Source: Photobacterium marinum (GTDB lineage: Bacteria; Pseudomonadota; Gammaproteobacteria; Enterobacterales; Vibrionaceae). Taken from it: 64,000 nucleotides of DNA. The translations under genes and the position numbers were made by a program. Below are positions 9,354-18,172 of this stretch, in pieces. A model generated the notes under the pieces. That model ran no database searches. It was not told the DNA's origin and worked only from the letters and a program-made list of their open reading frames with translations. Position 1 is the first letter of the stretch; each line of letters begins with the position of its first letter. Location of the stretch: positions 401,976 through 465,975 of the forward strand of contig NZ_AMZO01000002.1 of assembly GCF_000331515.1 (NCBI RefSeq), given 5' to 3'.

Positions 9354-9580
9354 TTTTTCCTTTCTAAATCATTTCGGCGAAATGCCGGATCCCTGCTGTT
9401 ATCAGCTTTACTGCTGATGATGTTGTGTATTTATCGGCTAAGAATTTATAAGCGCAATAAATTCAATGTGTAGTGCTTGCAATCCACCAGTTGAACGATT
9501 GGCTGATTGTAAGGGTTGGGATTGTTGCGGCTTTTTCTTGGCTTATGCCATCAAAATGGCGGAAATCATGGATTACACCT

Positions 9581-12469
9581 ATGAGTAACGTGTTTGATTT
9601 AGAGGATATCAAGCTGGCCTCTAACGTACCGGTTGTACATGAACTGTATGACCTGACCCCGGATGAACTGCTTTTGAGCCAGGAACATTATGAATCAGAA
9701 GTGCGTTCTTATCCTCGCAGGCTACCTCTTGCAATCAAGAAAGCATCAGGCGTACTGGTAGAAGACAGTCGCGGCCAGGTTTTCCTGGACTGCCTGGCTG
9801 GTGCCGGTACTTTGGCATTGGGTTATAACCACCCTGAAATTAACCAGGCGATTATCGATCAGCTTAATCAGGGGCTGCCGTATCAGACTCTGGATATGAC
9901 GACGCCAGCCAAAGATAAATTTATCAAGGAAGTGATGAACTTCCTTCCTGAAGAATTCGCTGCTAATGCGCGTATTCAGTTCTGTGGCCCTTCCGGTGCC
10001 GATGCGGTTGAAGCGGCAATAAAACTGGCCAAGCAGACAACCGGCCGTAATATCATGGCGGCGTTCCACGGTGCTTATCACGGTATGACTAACGGCACTA
10101 TGGCCATGATGGGTAATCTGAATACAAAAGCCCGTCGTCAGGGGCTGATGTCGGATGTCCATTTCTTGCCTTTCCCGTACAGATTGCGTTGTCCGTTTGG
10201 CTTGAAAGGTGATGAAGGGGCTAAACAGAGTATTCGTTATATTGAACGTATGCTGAGCGATGATGAAAGTGGTGTTCAGAAACCTGCAGCTATCATTGTT
10301 GAACCAGTACAGGGTGAGGGCGGTGTAATTCCGGCCCCTGCATTTTGGCTGCGAGAGTTGCGGCGAATCACTAAAGAACATGGCATTTTACTGATTTTTG
10401 ATGAAATTCAGTGTGGTATCGGTAAAACCGGCTATCGATTTGCATTTGAAGAATCAGGTGTAACTCCGGATATCCTGTGTTTGTCCAAAGCCGTAGGTGG
10501 TGGTTTGCCGATGTCAATTCTTGTTTTCGGCAAGTCAATTGATACTTGGCGTCCGGGTGAGCACACAGGCACATTCCGTGGCAATCAGCTGGCGATGGCA
10601 ACCGGTGCTAAAGCATTGGAAATTATTCGTCGTGACGGATTGGTTGAACATGCTCGTAAAGCAGGTCAGTACCTGCGAGAAGGTTTAGAGCGTATTGCCG
10701 GATACACAGATTGTATCGGCGAAGTGCGCGGTAAAGGCCTGATGCTTGGCGTTGAAATTGTTAAGCCTGGCGGTAAGAAAAACAAATTTGGTGAACCAGA
10801 AGCCGATCCTGAGTTGACCTTGAACATTCAGCGTGCCGCACTGGAGCGTGGCCTGATCGTTGAAAAAGGTGGTCGTCAGGGGTCAGTTATTCGCTTTCTT
10901 CCACCATTGATAATCAGCTATGAGCAAATTGATTTTGCCCTCGATGCTATCAGCAAGGCAATTCTGGCGACTGCTGGCCCGGCAAAAGAGGTTGAAGCGA
11001 CAGTCGGTTCTGAACAGGAACAGTGGCGTTCATACTTTATTCACACCGGTGAAGGTGGTGCAGATAGTTTCGAAGCTGCGCTGAATAAATCGACTCAGGT
11101 TCTTAAGCAAGTTTTTGAAACAACAGATGCGCCATATTCAGGCCTGGAGCCGGAAGTGCTTAAGCAGCGCATTAACGAAATCAAGCTTGATGACCAACAG
11201 TTGCCGCTTGAGACCGTGATTGAGCAGGCAGGTGAGCTGATTGCTAAGAACTCAATTATGGTTCAGCACCCGAACTGCATTGCACACTTGCATACTCCGC
11301 CATTGCTTCCGGCAGTCGCGGCTGAATCTTTCATCAGCTCCCTGAACCAGTCCATGGATTCATGGGATCAGGCAAGTGCTGCAACTTATGTAGAGCAGAA
11401 AGTAATTGACTGGTTGTGCGGTGTTTACAATCTTGGCAGTCAATCTGACGGTATATTTACCAGCGGTGGTACGCAAAGTAACCAGATGGGGCTTTTGCTG
11501 GCGCGTGACTGGGCGGCCGATACGATGTCCGGTCACAATATCCAGAAAAACGGTCTGCCTGAATATGCCGGCAAGCTGCGTATCCTTTGTTCGAAGAAGT
11601 CGCATTTCACCGTACAGAAAACTGCATCACTGATGGGGTTGGGTGAGCATGCTGTTGTCTGTGTGGATACCAATCAGGACGGCACTATCAAGCAGCCATC
11701 ACTGATTTCAACGGTTGAATCCCTTAAGCAGGAAGGTTTGTTGCCGTTTGCCCTTGTTGGTACGGCCGGTACGACGGATCACGGTGCTATTGACGATCTT
11801 AATGCGCTGGCTGATATCGCCGAGCAGCACAAGCTTTGGCTACATGTCGATGGCGCATACGGTGGTGCCTTGATTTTGAGCCGTCATAAAACACGCCTGA
11901 ACGGTATAGAGCGGGCAGATTCACTGAGTGTGGACTTCCATAAGCTGTTCTATCAGCCAATCAGTTGTGGTGCAGTACTACTGAAGGACAAAACCAATTT
12001 TAAGTACCTGCTTCACCATGCAGATTACCTGAATCGTGAAGACGATCTGCTGCCGAATTTGGTTGATAAGTCAATTGCGACAACTAAGCGATTTGATGCG
12101 CTGAAAGTGCTGATGACAATGCAGTGTGTGGGGACTCAGGCTCTGGGTTCTATGTATGACCATCTGTTAAGTCAGACCCAGAGTGTCGCGGATTTGGTGA
12201 ACCAGTCTGCTGATTTTGAGCTGCTGGCATCACCTTCGCTGTCGACTGTTTTGTTCCGTCATATCGGTTGTGAGCCGGTAGATGTTGATCAGCTGAACAA
12301 ACAGCTTCGCTTGGAAGCGCTGGTGAAAGGGGTTGCGGTTTTGGGTGAAACGGTTGTGGACGGTAAGGTTGCACTGAAGTTCACCATTCTGAATCCGTGC
12401 CTGACAATGGCAGACTTTGAATCACTGCTGAATCAAATTAATCAGCTTGCCCGTTCATTGGCGAGCTAA
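9581..12469 (+). CDS. Diaminobutyrate aminotransferase / diaminobutyrate decarboxylase fusion
   Basis: A 962-residue bifunctional PLP enzyme of the vibrio norspermidine pathway. The N-terminal half (about 1-450) is a class-III aminotransferase that makes L-2,4-diaminobutyrate from aspartate semialdehyde; PLP lysine near K303 (CLSKAVGGGLPM). The C-terminal half (about 510-962) is a group II decarboxylase that yields 1,3-diaminopropane; PLP lysine near K788 (SVDFHKLFYQP). The frame extends to 9473, but ATG 9581 (MSNVFDLEDIK) begins the family-like sequence. The ribosome site there is weak (GGAT), which fits structured control by the leader. It is followed after 101 bases by the dehydrogenase gene. 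Confidence 0.93.
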   Translation: MSNVFDLEDIKLASNVPVVHELYDLTPDELLLSQEHYESEVRSYPRRLPLAIKKASGVLVEDSRGQVFLDCLAGAGTLALGYNHPEINQAIIDQLNQGLPYQTLDMTTPAKDKFIKEVMNFLPEEFAANARIQFCGPSGADAVEAAIKLAKQTTGRNIMAAFHGAYHGMTNGTMAMMGNLNTKARRQGLMSDVHFLPFPYRLRCPFGLKGDEGAKQSIRYIERMLSDDESGVQKPAAIIVEPVQGEGGVIPAPAFWLRELRRITKEHGILLIFDEIQCGIGKTGYRFAFEESGVTPDILCLSKAVGGGLPMSILVFGKSIDTWRPGEHTGTFRGNQLAMATGAKALEIIRRDGLVEHARKAGQYLREGLERIAGYTDCIGEVRGKGLMLGVEIVKPGGKKNKFGEPEADPELTLNIQRAALERGLIVEKGGRQGSVIRFLPPLIISYEQIDFALDAISKAILATAGPAKEVEATVGSEQEQWRSYFIHTGEGGADSFEAALNKSTQVLKQVFETTDAPYSGLEPEVLKQRINEIKLDDQQLPLETVIEQAGELIAKNSIMVQHPNCIAHLHTPPLLPAVAAESFISSLNQSMDSWDQASAATYVEQKVIDWLCGVYNLGSQSDGIFTSGGTQSNQMGLLLARDWAADTMSGHNIQKNGLPEYAGKLRILCSKKSHFTVQKTASLMGLGEHAVVCVDTNQDGTIKQPSLISTVESLKQEGLLPFALVGTAGTTDHGAIDDLNALADIAEQHKLWLHVDGAYGGALILSRHKTRLNGIERADSLSVDFHKLFYQPISCGAVLLKDKTNFKYLLHHADYLNREDDLLPNLVDKSIATTKRFDALKVLMTMQCVGTQALGSMYDHLLSQTQSVADLVNQSADFELLASPSLSTVLFRHIGCEPVDVDQLNKQLRLEALVKGVAVLGETVVDGKVALKFTILNPCLTMADFESLLNQINQLARSLAS

Positions 12470-12498
12470 CGGTAACCAAACTAAAAGTAATGTAATTA

Positions 12499-12537
12499 GT
12501 GCTGTTCGGCCTTGCGATTATCCGGGCCAAACAGCAC
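12499..12537 (+). repeat. Intercistronic hairpin before the carboxynorspermidine dehydrogenase gene
   Basis: GTGCTGTT-c-GGCC (12499-12511) pairs with GGCC-a-AACAGCAC (12525-12537): 12 pairs and one mismatch, with no T-tract. It is more likely an RNA stability or processing element than a terminator, since the operon continues. Confidence 0.65.
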
Positions 12538-12570
12538 GAGAATCAGATTATTAAGGGAAGAAATTTAACT

Positions 12571-13815
12571 ATGGCTATTCTACAAATCGGTGCTGGTGGT
12601 GTTGGCTGGGTTATTGCGCATAAGGCAGCTCAGAACAATGATGTATTGGGTGATATTACCATTGCATCTCGTACTGTTTCTAAGTGTGAGAGCATCATTG
12701 AATCCATCAAGAAGATGGAAAATATGAAAGATCCATCTAAGAAACTGGAAGCTCGCGCAGTAAATGCTGATGACGTTGATGCACTGGTTGCACTGATTAA
12801 AGAAGTCCAGCCTGATCTGGTTATCAACGCTGGCCCTCCATGGGTAAACATGACCATCATGGAAGCCTGTTACCAAGCTAAAGTGTCATACCTTGATACA
12901 TCAGTGGCTGTTGATCTGTGCTCAGAAGGTCAGCAGGTACCGCAAGCATATGACTGGCAGTGGGGTTACCGTGAGAAGTTCAAAGAAGCGGGTATCACGG
13001 GTATTCTTGGCGCAGGTTTCGATCCGGGCGTAGTGAGTGTGTTTGCTGCTTACGCTGTTAAGCACCTATTCGATGAAATCGACACGATTGATGTCATGGA
13101 CGTAAACGCCGGTGATCACGGCAAGAAGTTTGCTACTAACTTCGACCCTGAAACCAACATGCTTGAAATCCAGGGCGACTCATTCTATTGGGAAGAAGGT
13201 GAGTGGAAGCAGGTTCCGTGTCACACCCGTATGATGGAGTTCGATTTCCCGCTGGTAGGTTCCCACAAAGTTTACTCAATGGCGCATGATGAAGTTCGTT
13301 CTATGAAAGAATTCATCCCTGCGAAGCGAATCGAATTTTGGATGGGCTTCGGTGATCGTTACCTGAACTACTTTAACTGCATGCGTGATATCGGTCTGTT
13401 AAGCCCGGATCCGGTAACGCTTCAGGACGGTACAGTTGTTGAACCGCTGAAAGTACTGAAAGCTCTTCTGCCTGACCCGACTTCTTTGGCTCCGGGATAC
13501 ACAGGTAAAACTTGCATCGGTACCTGGGTTCAGGGTAAGAAAGACGGCAAAGAGCGCAGCGTATTTATCTACAACAACGCCGATCATCAGGTCGCTTATA
13601 AAGATGTAGAACATCAGGCTATTTCTTACACCACTGGTGTACCGGCAATTACAGCAGCGCTACAGTACTTCCGTGGTAAGTGGGCTGAAGCAGGCGTATA
13701 CAATATGGAACAGCTGGACCCGGATCCGTTCCTGGAAACAATGCCTGAGATCGGCTTGGACTGGCATGTTCAGGAGCTGGAAGTCGGGCAGCCTGCAATC
13801 AACATCCTCAAGTAA
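12571..13815 (+). CDS. Carboxynorspermidine dehydrogenase (saccharopine dehydrogenase family)
   Basis: A 414-residue NADPH enzyme that condenses 1,3-diaminopropane with aspartate semialdehyde to carboxynorspermidine. The N-terminal Rossmann motif is MAILQIGAGGVGWVIAHKAA. The saccharopine-dehydrogenase-like substrate region follows (DVNAGDHGKKFATNFDPETN). AGGGA lies about thirteen bases before ATG 12571; the 24 upstream in-frame residues have no family match and include the intercistronic hairpin, so the shorter start is preferred. It sits between the fusion enzyme and nspC, the arrangement known from Vibrio cholerae. It may also accept putrescine to make carboxyspermidine. Confidence 0.95.
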   Translation: MAILQIGAGGVGWVIAHKAAQNNDVLGDITIASRTVSKCESIIESIKKMENMKDPSKKLEARAVNADDVDALVALIKEVQPDLVINAGPPWVNMTIMEACYQAKVSYLDTSVAVDLCSEGQQVPQAYDWQWGYREKFKEAGITGILGAGFDPGVVSVFAAYAVKHLFDEIDTIDVMDVNAGDHGKKFATNFDPETNMLEIQGDSFYWEEGEWKQVPCHTRMMEFDFPLVGSHKVYSMAHDEVRSMKEFIPAKRIEFWMGFGDRYLNYFNCMRDIGLLSPDPVTLQDGTVVEPLKVLKALLPDPTSLAPGYTGKTCIGTWVQGKKDGKERSVFIYNNADHQVAYKDVEHQAISYTTGVPAITAALQYFRGKWAEAGVYNMEQLDPDPFLETMPEIGLDWHVQELEVGQPAINILK

Positions 13816-13816
13816 G

Positions 13817-13923
13817 TTTTCACACTTGCTATTTCGGGTCATGGCGTTGTCGGAAGTGCTCATTTATGAATATAAACTCCGTCCTTCCTCCTAGCCCTGA
13901 CCCGAAATTCCTGCGTGTGAGAA
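13817..13923 (+). repeat. Long nested inverted repeat between dehydrogenase gene and nspC
   Basis: Inner arms ATTTCGGGTCA (13831-13841) and TGACCCGAAAT (13898-13908) are 11 perfect pairs. Outer arms TTTTCACAC (13817-13825) and GTGTGAGAA (13915-13923) are nine pairs with one G-U. The spacer of about 56 bases carries no gene. It would form a long cruciform or stem in the mRNA. Confidence 0.75.
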
Positions 13924-13953
13924 GCTTTCTTGTCGTCAATTAGTGAATATATC

Positions 13954-13981
13954 AAGCCGATGTCAGTTGTGGCATCGGCTT
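13954..13981 (+). promoter_or_regulatory. Hairpin directly upstream of the nspC start
   Basis: AAGCCGATG (13954-13962) pairs perfectly with CATCGGCTT (13973-13981) around a ten-base loop. It ends 13 bases before ATG 13995, in the space where a Shine-Dalgarno would lie; no strong one is visible. It could limit nspC translation, or act as a weak terminator (tail TATTGG is not a T-tract). Confidence 0.6.
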
Positions 13982-13994
13982 ATTGGTAATTAAG

Positions 13995-15128
13995 ATGCAG
14001 AAACAAGATTTGAAAACACCTTTCTTCATGATTGATGAAGAAAAGCTGATTGCGAACCTTGAGAAGGTAAAGCGCCTTAAAGAGCTGTCTGGGGTTAAGC
14101 TGGTACTGGCCCTGAAATGCTTTTCGACCTGGGGGGTGTTCGACATCATCAAACCGTATCTGGACGGTACAACCAGCAGTGGTCCTTATGAAGTAAAGCT
14201 GGGTTATGAAACCTTCGGTGGTGAGACTCATGCTTACAGCGTGGGCTACAGCGAAGATGACGTCAGAGAAGTAGCTGATATTTGCGATAAGATGATTTTC
14301 AACTCGCAAAGTCAGCTGTTGGCCTATCGTCACCTTGTTGAAGGTAAGGCTTCGCTTGGCCTTCGCCTGAACCCTGGTGTGAGCTATGCCGGTCAGGACT
14401 TGGCGAATCCTGCTCGTCAATACTCTCGGTTGGGCGTACAGATGGATCATATTGATCCGTCCATATTCGAGAACCTGAACGGTGCTATGTTCCACATGAA
14501 TTGTGAGAACAAAGATGTAGATGCCTTTATTGCATTGCTTGACTCGATTTCAGAAAATTTTGGTCAGCATCTGGATAAGCTGGAGTGGGTAAGCCTCGGT
14601 GGTGGCGTATTCTTCACTTGGCCGGGTTACGATATCGAGAAACTGGCTCTTGCCCTGAAACACTTCTCCGAGAGACATGGTGTTCAGCTTTACCTTGAGC
14701 CGGGAGAAGCGATCATCACCAAGACTACTGATTTGGTTGTAACAGTTGTTGATATCGTAGAAAACGATATGAAAACGGCGATTGTAGACAGCGCAACAGA
14801 GGCTCATCGCCTCGATACGCTGATTTATGATGAGCCCGCTTCTGTTGCTGAAGCGAGTGAGAACGGTGAACACACCTATGTGATTGGAAGCTGTTCATGC
14901 CTTGCCGGAGATCAGTTTTGTGTGACGCAATTTGACCAGCCATTGGCGATTGGTCAGCGTCTGCATATTCTGGATAGTGCTGGTTACACTATGGTGAAGC
15001 TGAACTGGTTTAACGGCCTGAAGATGCCTTCGATTTACTGCCTGCGTCAAAATGGTGATATTGAGAAGCTCAATGAGTTTGGCTACGAAGATTTCAAGCG
15101 TTCACTTTCGCAGTGGAGTGTGAGTTAA
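13995..15128 (+). CDS. nspC: Carboxynorspermidine decarboxylase
   Basis: A 377-residue PLP-dependent enzyme of the alanine-racemase-fold decarboxylases. It turns carboxynorspermidine into norspermidine, a polyamine that in Vibrio is an input to biofilm and c-di-GMP signalling. PLP lysine near K41 ([12 protein letters not shown]), the [12 protein letters not shown] segment, the [12 protein letters not shown] glycine loop and [10 protein letters not shown] near the C-terminus all match NspC. A TTG at 13983 is possible, but ATG 13995 ([14 protein letters not shown]) aligns with the known N-terminus. It is the last gene of the operon, separated from the dehydrogenase by 179 structured bases and followed by a terminator. 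Confidence 0.97.
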   Translation: MQKQDLKTPFFMIDEEKLIANLEKVKRLKELSGVKLVLALKCFSTWGVFDIIKPYLDGTTSSGPYEVKLGYETFGGETHAYSVGYSEDDVREVADICDKMIFNSQSQLLAYRHLVEGKASLGLRLNPGVSYAGQDLANPARQYSRLGVQMDHIDPSIFENLNGAMFHMNCENKDVDAFIALLDSISENFGQHLDKLEWVSLGGGVFFTWPGYDIEKLALALKHFSERHGVQLYLEPGEAIITKTTDLVVTVVDIVENDMKTAIVDSATEAHRLDTLIYDEPASVAEASENGEHTYVIGSCSCLAGDQFCVTQFDQPLAIGQRLHILDSAGYTMVKLNWFNGLKMPSIYCLRQNGDIEKLNEFGYEDFKRSLSQWSVS

Positions 15129-15157
15129 TCAGGTAAGCTTGAACCAGATGAGTGAAT

Positions 15158-15190
15158 AAGGCCGTGTAATGCGGCCTTCTTTGTTTTTTA
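15158..15190 (+). terminator. Terminator after nspC
   Basis: AAGGCCG/CGGCCTT stem, loop TGTAATG, then CTTTGTTTTTT. Confidence 0.9.
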
Positions 15191-15279
15191 ATGACGGTGT
15201 TGATTTAATCGATTTTGGCGCTATTTTTATTAATCTGTGCTGATTTTTGACCAGTTGAAGAAAAAAACATAAATTTTCA

Positions 15280-15307
15280 TTGACTCATTATTTAAAATCA
15301 GTAAATT
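15280..15307 (+). promoter_or_regulatory. Promoter of tRNA operon 1
   Basis: TTGACT (15280-15285), a 16-base spacer and TAAATT (15302-15307), followed by a C/G-containing discriminator (ACACCTCG). The element at 16120-16147 before tRNA operon 2 is nearly the same. Confidence 0.75.
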
Positions 15308-15353
15308 ACACCTCGTACCGCAGCGGAGTGTTCCAAAGTGGTTTGAAAATTAA

Positions 15354-15427
15354 GGCGCGTTGGCAGAGTGGCTATGCAGCGGATTGCAAATCCGTGGACC
15401 TCGGTTCGACTCCGGGACGCGCCTCCA
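15354..15427 (+). tRNA. tRNA-Cys(GCA)
   Basis: First gene of tRNA operon 1, identical over 74 bases to the copy at 3122. Acceptor GGCGCGT/ACGCGCC, discriminator T, encoded CCA, anticodon GCA. Confidence 0.97.
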
Positions 15428-15446
15428 TTCTCATTAGCAGAATGAT

Positions 15447-15522
15447 GCGACACTAGCTCAGCTGGTAGAGCGCAACCTTGCCAAGGTTGAGGTCACGAGT
15501 TCGAACCTCGTGTGTCGCTCCA
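15447..15522 (+). tRNA. tRNA-Gly(GCC)
   Basis: A 76-base cloverleaf. Acceptor GCGACAC/GTGTCGC, discriminator T, CCA encoded, anticodon GCC in CTTGCCAAG, T loop GTTCGAA. Confidence 0.97.
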
Positions 15523-15542
15523 ATTTAAAGGTTATGTGGTAA

Positions 15543-15599
15543 ACACACGAGGAACTTCGTGTACCAAGCTGGCCGCGTCACTCCAATTTAAAAGATATG
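15543..15599 (+). pseudogene. Decayed partial copy of the tRNA-Gly 3' end
   Basis: ACACGA...TTCGTGT recalls the T arm. GCGTCACTCCAATTTAAAAG (from 15575) nearly repeats the end and flank of the preceding tRNA-Gly (GTGTCGCTCCAATTTAAAGG). No complete cloverleaf remains. This is probably debris of the unequal exchange that shaped the cluster. Confidence 0.4.
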
Positions 15600-15761
15600 A
15601 CTTTATAGCCGTATCAAAGATGGTGTTTGACTGTTTCAGTTTAATGGCATCGCAAAAGAATTTGCGTGCCCTGGTGGTGGAATTGGTAGACACAAGGGAT
15701 TTAAAATCCCTCGACGTTCGCGTTGTGCCGGTTCAAGTCCGGCCCGGGGCACCATCTCAAA
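15594..15761 (+). repeat. 168-bp direct repeat, copy A (contains tRNA-Leu)
   Basis: Matches 16267-16434 base for base except about five positions in the part before the tRNA. It includes a 74-base leader, tRNA-Leu and a short tail. Confidence 0.9.
15668..15754 (+). tRNA. tRNA-Leu(TAA)
   Basis: An 87-base class II tRNA with a long variable arm (TCGACGTTCGCGTTGTG region). Acceptor GCCCTGG/CCGGGGC, CCA encoded, anticodon TAA in AGGGATTTAAAATCCCT. Confidence 0.96.
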
Positions 15762-15765
15762 TTAT

Positions 15766-15841
15766 GCGACACTAGCTCAGTTGGTAGAGCGCAACCTTGC
15801 CAAGGTTGAGGTCACGAGTTCGAACCTCGTGTGTCGCTCCA
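15766..15841 (+). tRNA. tRNA-Gly(GCC)
   Basis: A 76-base copy that differs from the 15447 gene only in the D loop (CAGTTGG against CAGCTGG). Anticodon GCC, CCA encoded. Confidence 0.97.
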
Positions 15842-15847
15842 AAATTT

Positions 15848-15921
15848 GGCGCGTTGGCAGAGTGGCTATGCAGCGGATTGCAAATCCGTGGACCTCGGTT
15901 CGACTCCGGGACGCGCCTCCA
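15848..15921 (+). tRNA. tRNA-Cys(GCA)
   Basis: A 74-base copy identical to the others in the window; last gene of tRNA operon 1, six bases after tRNA-Gly. Confidence 0.97.
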
Positions 15922-15934
15922 TCATTATCAAAAA

Positions 15935-15957
15935 AACCAGCGAAAGCTGGTTTTTTT
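15935..15957 (+). terminator. Terminator of tRNA operon 1
   Basis: AACCAGC/GCTGGTT with a GAAA tetraloop and seven T. The same element, one base changed, ends operon 2. Confidence 0.93.
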
Positions 15958-16119
15958 GTACCCGCAGTTTTTGTGCATTTTTCTTTTTAACTCCCGCTGT
16001 TACTCCTTGCTTTTTCTGAGTTCAGGCTTTTAATTTGAACAAAAATGAAGTTTGCCCGAAGGGGAATTAATCGGTGTGAACTGTTTTTAAGCATTTGAGT
16101 TAAAAGCAAAAAAATATTG

Positions 16120-16147
16120 TTGACTCATTTTCAGAATCCAGTAAAGT
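16120..16147 (+). promoter_or_regulatory. Promoter of tRNA operon 2
   Basis: TTGACT (16120-16125), 16-base spacer, TAAAGT (16142-16147), then ACGCCTCG. Same layout as the operon 1 promoter. Confidence 0.75.
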
Positions 16148-16183
16148 ACGCCTCGTTCTCACGGGGAAGCTCGTGAACATAAA

Positions 16184-16257
16184 GGCGCGTTGGCAGAGTG
16201 GCTATGCAGCGGATTGCAAATCCGTGGACCTCGGTTCGACTCCGGGACGCGCCTCCA
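16184..16257 (+). tRNA. tRNA-Cys(GCA)
   Basis: First gene of tRNA operon 2; identical 74-base sequence to the other copies. Confidence 0.97.
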
Positions 16258-16266
16258 TACATAAAT

Positions 16267-16434
16267 GATATGGCTCTATAGCGGTATCAAAGATGGTGTT
16301 TAACTGTTTCAGTTTAATGGCATTGCAAAAGAATTTGCGTGCCCTGGTGGTGGAATTGGTAGACACAAGGGATTTAAAATCCCTCGACGTTCGCGTTGTG
16401 CCGGTTCAAGTCCGGCCCGGGGCACCATCTCAAA
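16267..16434 (+). repeat. 168-bp direct repeat, copy B (contains tRNA-Leu)
   Basis: Second copy of the element at 15594-15761, about 97 percent identical by eye; the tRNA-Leu itself is unchanged. Confidence 0.9.
16341..16427 (+). tRNA. tRNA-Leu(TAA)
   Basis: An 87-base class II tRNA identical to the copy at 15668; anticodon TAA, CCA encoded. Confidence 0.96.
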
Positions 16435-16442
16435 CAATCTAA

Positions 16443-16516
16443 GGCGCGTTGGCAGAGTGGCTATGCAGCGGATTGCAAATCCGTGGACCTCGGTTCGACT
16501 CCGGGACGCGCCTCCA
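16443..16516 (+). tRNA. tRNA-Cys(GCA)
   Basis: Fifth identical tRNA-Cys of the window; last gene of tRNA operon 2. Confidence 0.97.
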
Positions 16517-16530
16517 TCATTATCAAAAGA

Positions 16531-16552
16531 ACCAGCGAAAGCTGGTTTTTTT
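16531..16552 (+). terminator. Terminator of tRNA operon 2
   Basis: ACCAGC/GCTGGT, GAAA loop and seven T. Confidence 0.93.
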
Positions 16553-17045
16553 GTGCCTGAATTTTAATGTAATGAGCAGTTAAGTTGGTTACTTTAAAGC
16601 AAATTAAAAGCTGTATATGAATGCTAACTAATATAGGTTGTATTTTAGAAAGAGAATTCTCCTATATTAGGTTGTCTATTGGTATGAAACGTTTTTAACT
16701 AATACTGTTAAAGCAAGATAGTTGTTACCTTCGATTTATTAGCAAGCCCATATCGAAATTCAATTACTTAACAGTCTTGTTGTTATAAGCAGCAAGTGTC
16801 AATCACACAGATGTATAATCCGAATACGCTTATAACCGTAATTAAAGTGCATGCGACCTTATTTTTTGTCTGAAATTTATCTGCTATTAGTAATGTAATA
16901 ATTTGAATTGTAAATATTTTTATAATGATCAGTTTTTTGTTTCGTTCTTAAAGAACAGAGCTGTTATTCCCATCAATGTTATTGATAATTATATATGTTA
17001 TATTCGCTCGGTAATATTAATAGTTGATTTCGGAACCAATGCTTA
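16553..17045. other. AT-rich gene-free interval before the GGDEF gene
   Basis: No open frame with coding character and no strong hairpin is visible. The 3' part presumably carries the promoter of the GGDEF gene. Confidence 0.6.
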
Positions 17046-17963
17046 GTGGTTGAATTATTTAAATACAAGTTTCAGTTAGGTTGTCTTGCCATTCTTTTGC
17101 CTTTGCTTGTTGCTGTAGTAATCATCTATCCAACAACAGAGCCATTGATTCTGGCTGATCTGCTTTTCGATGGCGGTATGGCGCTGTGCTGCTTGTATTT
17201 GATGTTTAATATTGAAGAGCTAAAAGAATCTCGTGAGATATATCGCATCCTGTTAGCTGCCTCGACGATGATGTTTGTGGCTAATTTCTGGGACTTTGCT
17301 GATGAGTTGACCAATGTGCTTGATTCTAAGGATATTATTGAAGATATATTAAAAGCAGCTGGCTTTTTATTGTTTCTGTTTGGTTGCTCGCAATGGGTTA
17401 AGTTTCATAAAAAGCAGTGTGAGTTAATGAGCCGGCTTGCAGAGACAGATCCTTTGACAGGGGTGTTAAATCGTAGGGCTTTGACTATGAGGGCGGATTC
17501 ACTTTTAAGTGGTCCTGTTCCTGAAAATACGATTGTCAGTGTGATCATCTTTGATATAGACCACTTTAAACAAGTTAATGACAGCTTTGGACATCAGGTC
17601 GGTGATATCGTCTTGGTGGAGATTGCTACTGCGGTGAAGTCGGTAATTCGTAAAAATGATTATTTAGCGCGCCTTGGTGGTGAAGAGTTTGTTTTATTTT
17701 TGTACGACACCGATCTTCATGGTGTTAAACAGGTCGCGGAGAAAATTCGAAACTGTATAGAGCAACTGACCATTTCTCATGATGGAAATGAAATAACCTG
17801 TTCCGTCAGTTTAGGATTGGCAACTAGTTGTAACCCTATACCTGGTGTTTTGGAAGAGCTGATAGGCCAGGCAGATAATGCACTTTATGAAGCTAAGAGT
17901 AATGGTCGAAATTGCTGGCGTGTAGCTGATGAGTGTCATAATCCGCAAGAAGTACAGATATAA
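17046..17963 (+). CDS. Membrane diguanylate cyclase (GGDEF)
   Basis: 305 residues with four or five hydrophobic segments in residues 10-120 (CLAILLPLLVAVVIIYP; GGMALCCLYLMF; IYRILLAASTMMFVANF; LKAAGFLLFLFG), then a GGDEF domain (about 135-295). The active-site loop is GGEEF near residue 212. An RKND inhibitory site (RxxD) lies five residues before it, so feedback-controlled c-di-GMP synthesis is likely. The membrane part matches no sensor family I recognise. The start is assigned to GTG 17046 because no ATG precedes the first hydrophobic segment in frame; the ribosome site is poor, so the start is uncertain. Confidence 0.88.
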   Translation: MVELFKYKFQLGCLAILLPLLVAVVIIYPTTEPLILADLLFDGGMALCCLYLMFNIEELKESREIYRILLAASTMMFVANFWDFADELTNVLDSKDIIEDILKAAGFLLFLFGCSQWVKFHKKQCELMSRLAETDPLTGVLNRRALTMRADSLLSGPVPENTIVSVIIFDIDHFKQVNDSFGHQVGDIVLVEIATAVKSVIRKNDYLARLGGEEFVLFLYDTDLHGVKQVAEKIRNCIEQLTISHDGNEITCSVSLGLATSCNPIPGVLEELIGQADNALYEAKSNGRNCWRVADECHNPQEVQI

Positions 17964-18172
17964 AGCGAAGTGTTACTATGCTTGTAAGTGGTTAATAATA
18001 ATGTGTTTTTGAAACTGTATTGTAAAAACTATCTCTTATCTTTTTTGTTATCTCAAATCAACCCGGCATATAGGGACAGGACATTAAGCTATGATGATTT
18101 ACATCAATTTATTGATAGGGCGAATCATTAATATTATGCCGACCTGAGAATATTACAATTGAGGCCTTTCTG

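Noticed and set aside
9473..9580. N-terminal extension of the aminotransferase/decarboxylase frame
   Set aside because: Residues before ATG 9581 do not look like the family and lie in the structured leader.
15512..16033. Open frames across the tRNA cluster
   Set aside because: They read through tRNA genes and terminators and encode no protein-like sequence.
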